Assembly (NCBI GenBank): GCA_012295275.1
Contig: CM022670.1
Span: 20,810,146-20,874,145 of the forward strand
Length of the DNA stretch: 64,000 nt
Direction: 5' to 3'
DNA from: Chrysomallon squamiferum
Taxonomy: Eukaryota; Mollusca; Gastropoda; Neomphalida; Peltospiridae
Below are positions 18,072 to 30,536 of this stretch, one piece after another (within the stretch, counting starts at the first letter, position 1; each line of letters begins with the position of its first letter). Under the pieces are notes generated by a model that was given only the letters and a program-made list of their open reading frames with translations, was not told the origin of the DNA and made no database searches. A program made the translations under genes and the position numbers.

Positions 18072-19524
18072 ACAAACACACACAAAAATAAGATATTAGA
18101 ATGTTTTAAAGACTGTTTCTGAAGTTTAAACCTTTTTCAACAAAACATTGCTGCTTATACTTTTTTTTAAAGCATTATTCAATAAAAATATTAGGACTTT
18201 TAAAATACTGTTCTGAGATATTTAGTTAGTTTAAATGATAGTAACATAATAGTTACAGTAGGATGCAATTAAAATTTATGAGAAATATAGTATATATTAT
18301 TTTTTTTATTTTAAGTCTAAAAATAATAAAAGTAATACAAGATTTCTAAATTAAATCTATTCCTTCATTTTTTATAGACGTTCATTATTAGTTCTGTAAC
18401 ATTTATATTAGATCTCAAAAATATACTTTTTAAAAGTAAGAATTAAAAGTAATTATTACAAAGAATGAAAAAGAAACAAAAACAGGAACATGAAAAAATT
18501 AAAGAAAAAGAAGTAAAGATAAGAAAACAATCTAAAATAAATAAATAAATAAATAAATAAGAGGACCATATATATATTATGTTAACGAACATCAGTATTT
18601 AAAACAACGAAAATCAAGAAGACGCAATTTAAAGGAAAAAACATTGTTTAAAAAAGTAAAAATAATATGTCATGCATATGAAGCTTTTTACATCCACATC
18701 GTGGAGAGATATTTCAAAAAGATATGTCAAAAATCATGCTAATTTTAAAGCATTTGCTAGAAAGAAAAGAGACTTGAGTGCTTTTAACAAAGCTCTTTTT
18801 ATTTCTGATATTAAAGATAAACTGATTTGAATAACAATTTTAAAATTATCTAGAATCACTTCTGGGAGGCTATCAGCGTACCTACCATTCTAGAGGTCTA
18901 TGTTTGTATTTTATTATTATTATTTTTTTTTTTTAACTAAATAAATAAAAATACTTTTGTAGAATGATGATGACAGAAGGTGTGGTTGCAGAGATCTTAC
19001 TGTTTAGACCTCTTTTTATTTTAGCATAACAAATGCGACAGCTGAGACCTGCTGACGTTTCGTAAACACCCAAGATATATGAGTATCATGATGAGATATG
19101 TTTGTGCAGTAATCCGATAGAAAAAAAAAGCAATCATTTTATACCTGAAATCCAAGAACAAACGAAACATTCTTTAGCATAAAAAAGCTGATAGTTACTG
19201 TTCCAGTAGCAAGTAAAAACGTTTGATACGTATATTTAACAATAATTAGGTATGCACACAAATAATAATTATATAATGATGATGATGATGATAGTAATGA
19301 TGATAAAGATGATAATACAAATAAATTCAATTAATGGATGTAAAACAAAAGAAAACATCGTATGTTTTGTGACAAACATTTTGACTTTAAATTAAAAAAT
19401 GCGTAATTAAGTTGGTTATACTTTTCTAATCCGTTAAATTATGCGTGATAATATTAACTTGGTGGCGATGATTTAGTATAATAATAATGATTATGAATAC
19501 AAGGTCGAAGATAACATTTCTATA

Positions 19525-19567
<43 letters not shown>

Positions 19568-19677
19568 TATTTTTTATTAAGAACGACGAAACAATACAAT
19601 TACTATTAATGAAAGAACAACATTAACAACGAGAACAACGTCAGGTACAACAACAACAAAAACAACAGCAGTAACAA

Positions 19678-19716
<39 letters not shown>

Positions 19717-20690
19717 ACAAAATCAAGAACCATAGAAAAAAAAAATTATAATAGAAACTGGAAATACCATAACAGAATCTCTTATGTGTTTTTAATTCTT
19801 ATTTTCGTTATTTTCTTTAAATCAATTAAATTATATTAGAAAACAGGTAACAGTATTGAAACATAGGCTTGATGATCTGTCGTAAGCGCTATTACGATAT
19901 TACTCTTTTTGAAATTTAACACTCTGTTTATTTGACGGAAAAAAAAAAAGTCGTAACTACCCCATTATTCATCTAGTTTTTCTGCCGCAAACATCTTATG
20001 TATTTTAACAAATATTTTGACCTAGCTCTATAATTAATTACCATTAGCTTCTTTCACAAATATTAGTATTTATCTTTTGAATCCTATGGAATCCAGAATA
20101 ACCGTATTTTCAGTGTCTCTTTTACGAATGTGTGTTGCAAAATGAATGCTCTATGATTCTTTCTCTATTGCACTTTATGATAAAAACTTTATTAACGTAA
20201 CAATTTCTAATAAACGTACAACATATAAGTATGTAACTTTATTTAAATGGCAGACATTTTAATTATCACTTTCATGAAATTTAACTCACTTGAACGTGGT
20301 TAGAGGCTAAAATGCTTCCAATCGTCTGACAGTCTGAACCATAACTGGGAAGGCGGCGTCTGAATTTGGTGCTTTCACAAGAAGGTTGTGCTTCTGAGAT
20401 CAAAAGAAAAAATATTCAAACTGACGTAAGGCGTTTCTCGAATGTGACATACGTGAAAATATATGACGTTCTTCACCATTATGTATTTACATTTTGTTTT
20501 CCTATGTACTTAAAACATTTTTTAAGCTCATAGTTTAACTACAAGTAATATCTTTCTACGTACTTGTTTTGTGGAAAATTAAATAAATAAATTAAAATAA
20601 AGGAAAAACTTCCTCAACGACAAATAAAAACAAGCATCTGAAATGAAAAACATCAGAACTGACCATAATAAACAATCGTGAATCATTGTA
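14100..20690. other. Non-coding stretch
   Basis: No supported gene. Simple repeats include (GA)n at about 16,088-16,155, (AAAT)n near 17,100-17,140 and 19,677-19,720, (CA)n near 18,032-18,085, and (TTA)n near 19,525-19,561. Two islands of higher-complexity sequence, about 15,640-15,810 and 16,300-16,570, are candidates for regulatory DNA only because they stand out from the surrounding simple sequence. Confidence 0.55.
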
Positions 20691-20704
20691 CCAAGGAGAT
20701 ACAA

Positions 20705-21130
20705 GCACCAAGTTTAGTTAATTATGTCAGTAAGAATAGTTTTACGTAAAATGAGTTAAGTTAGTTATCCCCGTATGTAAATTTAAATTGCACAGTTAAG
20801 CCAAGTTGCATAGGTTTACGTAAAAGGAGTTTATTTACGCCATTGTGAACAGTTTTACGCAAAATGTGATAATTTAGTTATTTCCATATGTAAATTTAAA
20901 TTAAACACTTAATCTAATTACTCTTATATAAAATGAACTTATTTAATTATGCCATTACGTATAATGTTAAATAAATCCATTATAGTTAGTTACGCCAATA
21001 TGTATATTTAGCGTAAAGTTATATTAGTTACGCCAATATGTAAAGTTTTAAGCAAAATCCGATCAGTTACTCACGACAGTTTGTACAGATTTTATATAAA
21101 ATGAGTTTCGTTACTATGCCAATCGATATT
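20705..21130. repeat. Degenerate minisatellite (TTACGTAAAATGAG / TTAGTTACGCCAATATGTA units)
   Basis: Two linked motifs alternate several times: a TTTTACGTAAAATGAG-like motif (near 20,738, 20,816, 20,852, 21,040, 21,090) and a TTAGTTA(T/C)xCCxxTATGTAAA-like motif (near 20,763, 20,875, 20,949, 20,988, 21,025). The unit is roughly 60-110 bp and strongly diverged. No open frame is preserved. Confidence 0.5.
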
Positions 21131-21579
21131 ATTATTTTTGTTTTTTAATTATAAGACAGGCAATTCTTTAAAAAAAAAAAAAAAAAAAAAAAAATTTTTT
21201 TTTGCGTGATGTATAGTTTATTAGATCTCATATCCAGGTTAATCATATGAAGTAAACAGGCTTCTTCTATAACCTAATTTCGTCAGAACCTATCTACGTA
21301 GTGTTTTCGTTTAGTTACAGTCGAACCTGGTAAACAAGATGTTGCTTTCTCAAACCTTATATGACCTAAGCGGTCACCTAATCTGAAGACAAAACAAGAA
21401 GATAAAAACTATTCAACCGTATTGCATTGTGTATTAATTACTTAGATTAACGGATATGCATCGCACACGTTTGAATACTCTGCTTTCAGGTTTCGAACAG
21501 AAGTCGGAAGGGATGTGATTGTTACCTTTTAGCGAATTATTTAAATAGGATGATAATTGTATAACAGCATGAATGGAAA

Positions 21580-21686
<107 letters not shown>

Positions 21687-21689
21687 ATT

Positions 21690-23380
21690 ATTTTATAAGG
21701 TAGCTAATAATGTGAGCTTTTCCCATTTGACCTCCTGACCTGTGAGAAATGATTCGACAGGTACCTGTTGTAAAACAATGGTTACGTTGTGGCGTAGCAC
21801 AAGTTTAAGTTGTGTCAAGCATGAAGGTCAGAAAGTTGGTGAACTTGGCGTTCGAATTTTTCTTGACGCACATGAAAACGGAATGACGGTAACCAAATAC
21901 GCATTTTACTGACCCTTTGCTTTATTACCTCCAGGACATGGCCAAGCCGGGCCATTGCCTCAAGGAAAACCGTCATAATCAACGTACAAAGCATACCTTT
22001 CATACTAACGATAAGTTATATTCATTTCGAGAAATTCCTTGATCCCGGCTTGTTATGACATTGGACACACAAATTTGATTGCCAAAAATGCCGGTAAGCA
22101 ATCACTACCGAATATGGATATGTAAAGGATACAATTTCAGGTCACAGGTGAAGCATAACAAACGAATGTCAAGGTCCTTTTAATAACGCCTTTGTCCTAT
22201 GAATGCAGATCATGGTGCAGAAAACTGAATGAAATTTGACTGCATTTTTAAAATTCTAATCATGACAAAAGAGCCGTGAATGAACTGGATGAATGACGAG
22301 GCATTAATCACATATGCTGAGAGTGAATTGATATAAATTGCAAATGAATGCCTTGATGGTAAAAAGGAGATCATCCACTGCGTTGTTACATGTATGAGCC
22401 TGAATTACCACAGTTTACATTCCTTATAGAATAAATAAATAAATAAAAAAATATATAAATATATAAATAACTATCATATGAAATGTGCATCAAATTATAT
22501 TTGAACTTTGGGATGTTGAGATTTTTGAAAGAATGAAAACAAATAACGACTGTAATAATCGATCGATCCATAAATTAAAATAATATTTTCTGGTTGTAGC
22601 AGTTTTCTGGTTTTTTTAAAAGTAGCAAATATTTTGAGAAAATAAAATGGAATAAATTTTGTTAAAGATTTTGCAGTGTCTGGCAACACTTTTGTTTTTG
22701 TCTTTCTTTGTGATTTTCTGTATCATTGCAATTATTGTAATTTTATCATTATTGCCAGTGTTATTGTTATATCTATTATAATTATTATTAGTTATTGTTA
22801 TTTTTAGTGTTGCTCTTTTATTATGGTTATTTTTATTTTAGTAGTAGTAGTTGTAATCATTATTATTATTATTATATCTGTTTTGTAACCGTATTTAATG
22901 AATAGCAGAAACAAAGCACAAGTAAACTTATTGACACGTTCAGATCACTGGCACTCAATTCATATTAATGTGCTATCTTCAACACACAGATCTTCACCTC
23001 AACATTCCGACCGTGTTTGTTCATAATCGACAAGCAATTTTTTTAATTCTGTCTATCTTGTCATCATTCCGTTTTGCTTAATGTCCTCATGCACAGAACA
23101 TTTGACTAGCTGGACGATAATACATGTCATCAATCAAACACATTGACAATGGAATCTAATAACTAAAGCTTGTTTCCACGTCAACTGTGTATGCTACATA
23201 TCTGTTCAGACACCAAATCATCACTGTGCATTAAACATGTTAACAGTAAATGGTTATGTTGCTGTTACTCAATAACCTTGACCCAGTGACAGAATACGTG
23301 TTTAGAAGATGTATTATTGGAGTGCAATAGTTCATTTTCAGTGAAAAGTAAAATTGTTCTGAGTATGGGTTAATGGGTCA
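21690..23380. other. Non-coding stretch
   Basis: Moderately complex sequence without a convincing gene. A 62-codon minus frame (21,815-22,003) begins with a short hydrophobic run but has no other support. Short TTA/TTG-rich tracts lie at 22,740-22,880. Confidence 0.5.
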
Positions 23381-23384
23381 GTTT

Positions 23385-23462
23385 ATATGTTTGTATGTAT
23401 GTATGTATGAATGTATGTATGTATGTATGTGTGTATGTATGTATGTATGTATGTATGTACAT
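23385..23462. repeat. (TATG)n microsatellite
   Basis: Tetranucleotide TATG/GTAT array with single-base variants. Confidence 0.9.
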
Positions 23463-23814
23463 ACGTACGTAATATATTTTTATGAAACAGTTCATTCGTT
23501 TGCCAAAGGGGTATATGCAGATTCAAATGATTATATGAACATACATACATAAATACAGATACACACATATATACCTTTCTTTCTTACCCACATACACACA
23601 ATTTTAGATATAGCTTTACATACACAAACTGATATACATACAATATCGTGTCTGACGATCTCTGGGATAACGCATTGTACCTTCGCGATTATATTTAAAT
23701 TCTACGACGTAAATACTTAAGTGAAAAGACGTACGCATGCACATTTAGACATGTGCAGAGATACGCATGCATGCAATTCAGACAAAGCTTGTTATGCATG
23801 AGAGTGCAGGATAT

Positions 23815-24010
23815 TATTCTGTGACGTCACGCCAACGACGTTAACGACACGTTACCTGACGTAGTGTGGCGCACGACTACACAAGAGTCGCTTGCAGCTC
23901 TAGATTTATGTTGTGACATCAGCTTCAGACAGGTTTGGCCTGGCGATTGTCAATGAGCTATCGTCTTCATGGGTGTGGTTTTAAAACCATATACAAATGT
24001 TGCTAAATAT
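23815..24010 (+). promoter_or_regulatory. Candidate promoter with CRE motifs for the EGF-containing gene at 28.3 kb
   Basis: A perfect TGACGTCA lies at 23,822-23,829, with a TGACGTAG half-site near 23,858 and a TGACATCA variant near 23,914, in a GC-richer segment. It precedes a candidate 5' UTR exon that ends at the strong splice donor at 24,071. No clear TATA box is seen; a TTTTAAAACC stretch near 23,980 is a weak alternative. The link to the downstream gene is inference. Confidence 0.35.
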
Positions 24011-24071
24011 CATCTTCTGTGGCTGGATTATCACTGGCTTTTCTCTTTCGTCTTCACATAACCAAGTAAAG
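24010..24071 (+). other. Candidate 5' UTR exon of the 28.3 kb gene, with its donor
   Basis: The exon would end at AAAG|GTAAGT (GT at 24,072-24,073), a near-perfect donor. The matching acceptor would be TTCTTTTTATTCAG ending at 28,020, which has a good pyrimidine tract and lies 300 nt before the start codon. The intron would be about 3.95 kb. The exon start is a guess. RNA evidence would be needed. Confidence 0.35.
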
Positions 24072-25467
24072 GTAAGTCAAAATAATGATATCCAAAACTT
24101 AACCAAACAATAATAATTACTGCTATATTTGTTTTTGCATAGAACGGTTAGTGTAAATGATGGTGTAAAAGGCATGTTGTGTATAACAGATTGTAATATT
24201 TTGTAATTTTGCAGTGAAAGTTGAATCAAAAAGCGTGGTTAATGTTTGTTAAAGAGTTAATAGATTTATTCTCGGTGTTTGTTTTACGTAGAAAGGATGC
24301 ACAACGTTAAGGAAATAACGTGCTTCTTAGCAGTAATTATAAATAGCACTAGTTGTTATTTGCAGACAACGTGACCGTCTCGTGAGCTTGTAAAGCAAAC
24401 ATTAGTGATATGTTGTTTTGCAAATGAACTATTTAAGGTCCTGTCAAAAATAATTATAAACTGTACTGGTTGAAGCGATTATAATCGTGAACTTTTGATA
24501 TCGCGAAATTATTACTAATATTCCGACTAATTACTTTGATCAGAAAAAAAGGTCAAACAAACACAATGTTCTTGGTACATATAAAACTGTACTTTTTACT
24601 GTTTTTGACACAAAGGTAACCCGAAACCATCACTTATCATAAATATTCTTTTTTTTTTTTTTTTTTTTTTTTTGAGTAATACGATAAGTCAAACGAACAA
24701 TAAATTGCGTTTTCTCTGAATCATTATTAACTTTTTGTTTTTGTAGAGAAGGAAAGTGTCAAAAACCTCAAAAGCTTATGAAGAAATTGTTTGTTTACAC
24801 AGCGAAAAAAAAAAACATTCAAATATTAGAAATGTCGGTTCTAAAAATATATTTATATAAATTATTTTTTCACTGAACTTAAATCAGGTAATGACGATTT
24901 GTGCTTGTTATGAACAGTTTTCAATTGTACACTGTTCGTGTTTTTGCTGGTGTTGTTAACTAGTCAAATAACAATTCTGAAAGCATATTAAAATCCATTA
25001 TCATATTTTCTTTAGTGTGAGTAAAGAACATACAACGATTTCATATATTTGTTATAAACAGGCATCAAAAATTGCACTATCACTGATTTAGCAGTATGTG
25101 TTTAGTTAAAAAAAAACAGTTTTTACAAACTGTGTTAGTGTTTCCGCTATAATTGTATTCTCTGAATTATTTTTAAATAACGAGTTTTCTCCGCTTATGG
25201 AGCAAACGCATTAATATAAAAAAGCAGCAAAGATTTGTGAGGTCTTTTACTGTATTTATGCATCACGAAAATTAGCTACTCTACTAATTGAAAAACGTGC
25301 ACACGTTTTTACAGTTAGAACAAAACGTTTAATTAACTAGTGAACAATATGACAATACAGTAAAGCAACTGTAATATAGAAGCATAAAGTAGAATTATAC
25401 ATACGCGCACCTTCATAAATAAATATGGACACGTACGTATTTACGAAGTGCGTTCGAATTTGAATAT

Positions 25468-25690
25468 ATATATATGTATGTATGTATGCATATATCTATG
25501 TATGTATGTACGTATGATGTATGTATGTACGTATGTATGATGTGTGTATGTATGTATGTATGATGTATGCATATATCTATGTATGTATGTATGTATGTAT
25601 GCATATATCTATGTATGTATGTATGATGTATGTATGTATGTATGTATGATGTGTGTATGTGTGTATGCATGTGTGTATATATATGCATGC
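25468..25690. repeat. Interrupted (TATG)n array
   Basis: TATG/GATG/CATA tetranucleotides with a higher-order pattern: a block of TATG ending in CATATATCTATG recurs near 25,488, 25,567 and 25,600. Frames over it on both strands are artefacts. Confidence 0.85.
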
Positions 25691-26037
25691 CTGTATTTAA
25701 GTATGTATATGTGTGTGTTTGTGTATGCATGTGTATCCGTTTATCTGTTTGCATATATGATTATAAAAGTAACGGTATCGTGCCCCAAAGTGTCAAATAG
25801 AGCCGCAAGCGACTCCCAGGGCAAGACAGAGACTTTCAATGATAATCACTGCAGTTTATTGCTAAATAATCTAAGTATATTATGTACAAAAACAATGACA
25901 AATAAAACGTAAGGGCTTGCTTTGTTCGCGTTGATAGACAGTCTGTGTTAACTCACGACGCGGGATTAAGAGAACAGCGGAGATATAAGCTACAACGACA
26001 ATAGTTTAATTGTGTGCATAGTCATAGCACCAGAATG

Positions 26038-26040
<3 letters not shown>

Positions 26041-26083
<43 letters not shown>
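26041..26083. repeat. (AAT)n microsatellite
   Basis: Short pure AAT trinucleotide array. Confidence 0.9.
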
Positions 26084-26084
<1 letters not shown>

Positions 26085-26322
26085 GTTGTAGTAATAGTAG
26101 TAGCATTTTCGCATCTTTCTTTCTATATGTCTGTCTCTAAATATATATAAATAAAATACGTTTTCATTTTTATATTATCATCATCATCATCATTTTAACG
26201 TTATTCCTCTAATAAAAAGAAAAACCCCGAAATAACAAAAAAAAAAAAAAAAAACAGAACAAAAAAACAAAACAAAAAAAAGAGTACCAAAAATTTCTAC
26301 CGCGTAAACATATTACATTTAA

Positions 26323-26379
26323 TTTTTTAAAATGCTTTTTAATAATTATATATATAATTATCAAAAAGCATTTTAAAAA

Positions 26380-26453
<74 letters not shown>

Positions 26454-26455
26454 GT
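26323..26455. repeat. 58-bp near-perfect palindrome followed by (TATATG)n
   Basis: The arm TTTTTTAAAATGCTTTTT (26,323-26,340) is repeated exactly in inverted form at 26,363-26,380. The centre (26,342-26,361) is itself palindromic, leaving one A/C mismatch pair. A hexanucleotide TATATG array follows immediately to about 26,450. The layout suggests the hairpin end of a small non-autonomous element carrying a satellite, but no target-site duplication was identified. Confidence 0.75.
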
Positions 26456-27254
26456 ATGTTTGTATGTATGTATGAATGTATCTTTTTAAAAAAAATGTTA
26501 AGCTCTGTTTTTCATGCACTGCTTGTCATACGGTGATGTTTAATGAGTGTTATCGTAATGACCTATTACAGAGCGGTGAAAAGGAACTACACTCGACCAT
26601 GTTAAAACCTCACGCGACAATGTTAAAAGCTCCCACATGTACGTATACACACAATAACTCATTGGGAGAATGACAGGCCAACTTGACCGAAACAGTCAAG
26701 GAAAAAGAGTTATGGAATAGGTCGAGCCGACTGACATAATATTGATACGGCATTGACAGATGGATTTTGTTTTAGAAATATTTTTCAGTAAACGAACTGG
26801 AACAGAGGTGACTGTCATTTGAAACTGTGTTGATTTGACATAACGAGGGCTTGGACCACAATAACGACGTGTCCATTTTATCATATATCAAAGTTAAAGA
26901 TTGTCACGTAATCTTTATAATTAATATTTTTATTTATTATTTAGTTTTTTTTGTCAATAATTGTTATTCTTGCGCATTATGCCATCCTGTCATCTTCGAT
27001 ACCATGCTTTATAAAATCTGTAGCCATTCTGCAGCACTTATACTGGGACAAATATTTAAATATCTTAACTTAACCGCTGTCAGTAATACATACATACATA
27101 CATACATACATACGTACGTATATAGATATAGATACATACAAAGTTACATCCTGTAATGATTTACATATCATCATCGTTAACATAAATAACTATTTTTGTG
27201 ACTTGTTTAAAAAGGTCAGTAACGGTGTGTTTTATTGTTATGATTATTACACCC

Positions 27255-27480
27255 ACCCCCCCACACACACACACATGCACACACACACACGCACACTCAC
27301 CCACACACACACATATATATATAGATAGATATATAGACAGAGAACTAGATAGATTAATAGACATATAGATAGTTGTGTGGGTAGATGGATGAATGATGAA
27401 TTCATCGATAGACAGATATTTAGATATAAATAGATGGATAGTTACCTAAATAGCTAGACAGATAGATTGATACATATATA
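27255..27480. repeat. CA-rich then TAGA-rich simple repeats
   Basis: CACA/CCCA-rich sequence (about 27,250-27,314) followed by degenerate TAGA/TAGATA repeats to about 27,480. Confidence 0.8.
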
Positions 27481-28319
27481 GAGAAATCGACTTAGCAACA
27501 AAAAAAAAGCAAAAAAAAAAAAAAATAATAATTACATTAACAGTAAAAATTAAAATAAATGGAATGCAATAAAACAGAAATAATTCGCAAAATATAAATC
27601 ACCAGTTATGACATTTAGTACTAAATATAGAACGCCACTGTATTTTTAGATTCTGTTTGATGTTGCGTCATTTTGACAGCTAGAGATCTTTATGAATGGC
27701 GTCTATACTTTAACAACCATAGATATACTTTTCTATAGAGTTCATCAATTTATTTACTGGTGCGGAATGCACTTTAATATTTTAATTCATAGAAACAGTG
27801 TATATTAATAAAAACCGTTATTTATTAAAACTATTATTTATAAGTGCGGCAAGGACAGAATGAATTAAGAGTGATGAATTAATTAAGGAATAAATAATCA
27901 TATTTAACACAGTTATGATAATAGACGTAGGGGCATAGCAGCATTACCTTCACACATACATTAACGCTGATCCGAATATGTTTTACAAAAGCTCAAGTTA
28001 TTTTCTTTCTTTTTATTCAGGTTGTTATCTGACATAAACGGAAGATTTACTACACCAGTAGAATTGTCTGCCTACCATCTGTTCACCTGCTCATCTGCTC
28101 ACAATTACTCACCTGCGCCTGGACTCACGAACTCTCGTTTATCTAAGAAAGACTCTTATTTATTTTTCAAAATACCAAAACAATGACGTAGTATTTTGCC
28201 TTTCTAAAAATTGAAAAAATAAAAAAAAGAAGAAGAAGAAAAAAAAAAAAAAAAAACACAAACCAGGAAATAAAAGAAAAAACATTACGCACAAAGAACT
28301 CATGATTGAAACACAGAAA

Positions 28320-30536
28320 ATGAAATATGTAATATTGCTACAGTTGACTGTGTGCGGTTTTGTTGTTCGCTGTGCACCTGCCACAACGAGATTTCAAAAT
28401 ATCTGGAATCAGGGAAAGAATGGATGCTCTAACCCATGTGAAAACGTCGGTGCCAATATCTGTTCTTTGCAGGGAGTCTGCGTTAGAGATGGCTGTGGCT
28501 GGAACTGCCGCTGCTATGCTGGGTACACTGGCAAGTTTTGTGAAGAGCGGGTGTTTGCAACCGTGCCTGCAGTTAACAATAACAAAAAGACGTATGATCC
28601 TATTGTCAGTGGAAATATATTCGATATGTTGGATCAGTCTCTGAGAGATTCCACAACATCGAGTACAACTACATCAAAAACGGCTGCTAAAACCACATTT
28701 TTAAGTACGGCACCTACTTCTATGACATCCTTTCTTGCTACAGCTACCGCAAAGAGTATTCCTTTGTCGACGATCGTAACTGTGCGGTCTTCATCAGTGA
28801 AAACAAAGCCAACCGCTACGATAAGGGATCCCTCGTCAACATCGACAGTAAAGCGGTCATCAGCATCTGCAACAACTCCTTCACCATTACCAGTTCCTTA
28901 TTCGACAACATTGTCGATTCCTACAACACTGAAAACATCGATATCAGCGGAAGTTCATACAGAAACAACTGTTTCGCATACAAAATCAAATATTGGTATT
29001 GAAAAACCTTTATTACAACAACTAACTAGACCACTGGAATTTGTAACTATAAACACTCATAAACAAGCCGGACCAAACATAGTTTTACGAAGTCCTGTTC
29101 CAGGGAAACGTGAATCAGCCTCAAAGAACCCATCACCTGAAAAGCAAGATCAAGTAAATCCAAACTTGAAAAGAAAACACCATAAATGTATTAACAATAT
29201 TACTAAAGTGAATATGGTTTCGGCTAAAACACCTAGAAACATTGTTCTAGGAGCTATACTGCAGCGTTCACGAGTTGTGACTATACCTGTAGAGTCAGTA
29301 ACCACCAACATTGTGAAAAAAGTAACTCAGAATGATATCGAAGCTAAGGGAAACGATCATAATGACCAGACTCAGACTCAAAAGGATAATGGTTCTCGGC
29401 AGGGAAACAGCGATGCAATTAAAGTCAAAGCTACTAATTTTACTGGAAAACAAAATGACAGACACCAAAATGAACCAAGTCAAAATATGAAAGCTGCGAT
29501 AGAAAATGACAATGATGAAAATAGCGTTAACCTCAACGATAGCATTGCCAACAAGACAACTAGTAAAATTGTTGATGGTTCAAATGGAACAAATCAGAAT
29601 GTAATCATCGATGATGCCAAAATCACCAAAGTCAACGAATCACATAGAAATAAAACAAGCAACAAACATTCTCACTCTGAGAATGGAAACAATAAAGGTA
29701 AAAATGAAATTAGTAACTCAACATCGACTGAAAATATTCACGTTGAAAATACCTCCGGTAAAACTAACGAAAACAGTAATGCTAGTTTTGTTAACAGTAC
29801 AGTTAAAAGAAACGGAGAACACAAGAATAGGAACGATGATGGCGAAGATGGAAGTCAGAAAGAAGTCAACGTGGAGACAAGTACTCGTGGAAATAACAAA
29901 ACTACAGAAAACAGCATGGACAGTGAGAGCAAACGACATAATAGGGATAATGGCGAGAATAAAAACAGTGGACGGGTCGATAAAAATCACGGTACAAGAC
30001 AACATAAATTTGACAACAGCAGTTCTAACCAAAGTAAATCTGACAATGGTAAAGAAATTGAAACTAGTTCTTCTGAAGTATCAAAAGATAACCGTACAGA
30101 TATTAATTCCAGAAAGTTGGATGTGAATTCTGACAATGGTAAAACCGCCAGTGATGATGGTAGAAACGTCACGAAGAGTATCTTTCCAACAACTGACCGT
30201 TCAAATCTAAATTTCAATAATGACAGAAAATCTTTGAACATGAACTCTGAGAATAACAAAACCTTGAACGATCACAGAAACGTGACGAAACATACCTTAC
30301 ATTCTGGAGACGGTTCTTTTACCATTTCAACTACCGTTCCTGATCCTAAAAGTGAAGTCACAAGAAATAGCGGTACAGAAAACAGAGGAAGCGATGTGAT
30401 TCCAAAAAGAAACAATACACAAAACAGAGATAGTAAAACTAGAGTCAGTGACTCGAATGGCGATAACAAACATTTACAGAGAATCATTCGTCACCCAAGA
30501 AAAGAACATTCTGTAGCTCAGATCGGAAGAGACTGA
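28320..30536 (+). CDS. Secreted EGF-containing, Asn/Ser/Lys-rich disordered glycoprotein
   Basis: A single open frame of 738 residues from the ATG at 28,320 (744 if the ATG at 28,302 is used). The later ATG is preferred because it directly opens a signal peptide (MKYVILLQLTVCGFVVRC). Residues ~35-76 form one EGF-like module with the order CSNPC..C..C..C..C.C ending GYTGKFCEE. A Thr/Ser-rich, probably O-glycosylated stretch follows (~100-200), then about 500 residues dominated by Asn, Ser, Lys, Asp, Thr and Gly. These carry roughly twenty N-x-S/T sequons and weak internal repeats such as (S/N)DNGK and (R/N)NVTK. Only one Cys is seen after the EGF module, and no membrane segment, so it is probably secreted and unstructured. 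The coding region has no intron; a 5' UTR intron is likely. The family is not recognised; extracellular matrix or biomineral-type acidic/polar proteins are possible analogues. The N-terminal Cys pattern recalls the 147-residue protein at 12.7 kb. Confidence 0.75.
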   Translation: MKYVILLQLTVCGFVVRCAPATTRFQNIWNQGKNGCSNPCENVGANICSLQGVCVRDGCGWNCRCYAGYTGKFCEERVFATVPAVNNNKKTYDPIVSGNIFDMLDQSLRDSTTSSTTTSKTAAKTTFLSTAPTSMTSFLATATAKSIPLSTIVTVRSSSVKTKPTATIRDPSSTSTVKRSSASATTPSPLPVPYSTTLSIPTTLKTSISAEVHTETTVSHTKSNIGIEKPLLQQLTRPLEFVTINTHKQAGPNIVLRSPVPGKRESASKNPSPEKQDQVNPNLKRKHHKCINNITKVNMVSAKTPRNIVLGAILQRSRVVTIPVESVTTNIVKKVTQNDIEAKGNDHNDQTQTQKDNGSRQGNSDAIKVKATNFTGKQNDRHQNEPSQNMKAAIENDNDENSVNLNDSIANKTTSKIVDGSNGTNQNVIIDDAKITKVNESHRNKTSNKHSHSENGNNKGKNEISNSTSTENIHVENTSGKTNENSNASFVNSTVKRNGEHKNRNDDGEDGSQKEVNVETSTRGNNKTTENSMDSESKRHNRDNGENKNSGRVDKNHGTRQHKFDNSSSNQSKSDNGKEIETSSSEVSKDNRTDINSRKLDVNSDNGKTASDDGRNVTKSIFPTTDRSNLNFNNDRKSLNMNSENNKTLNDHRNVTKHTLHSGDGSFTISTTVPDPKSEVTRNSGTENRGSDVIPKRNNTQNRDSKTRVSDSNGDNKHLQRIIRHPRKEHSVAQIGRD

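Larger units (their letters stand above)
24072..28020 (+). other. Probable 5' UTR intron or intergenic DNA with microsatellites
   Basis: No coding exon recognised. It contains a poly-T run near 24,650-24,673, (TATG)n at 25,470-25,690, (AAT)n at 26,041-26,083, a long palindrome at 26,323-26,380, (TATATG)n to about 26,450, (ATAC)n near 27,089, and CA-rich and TAGA-rich tracts at 27,255-27,480. Confidence 0.45.

Noticed and set aside
21815-22003. 62-codon minus-strand frame with a weak signal-like N-terminus
   Set aside because: The hydrophobic run is interrupted by Glu, there are no Cys or processing motifs, and no promoter or exon evidence.
25790-26000. GC-richer segment suspected as part of a retroelement
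   Set aside because: No LTR pair, coding domain or tRNA primer site could be recognised, so it is not called.
29611-30259. Alternative frames within the 28.3 kb gene on both strands
   Set aside because: They lie wholly inside the 738-residue frame, which has the signal peptide and EGF module; the others are shadows.
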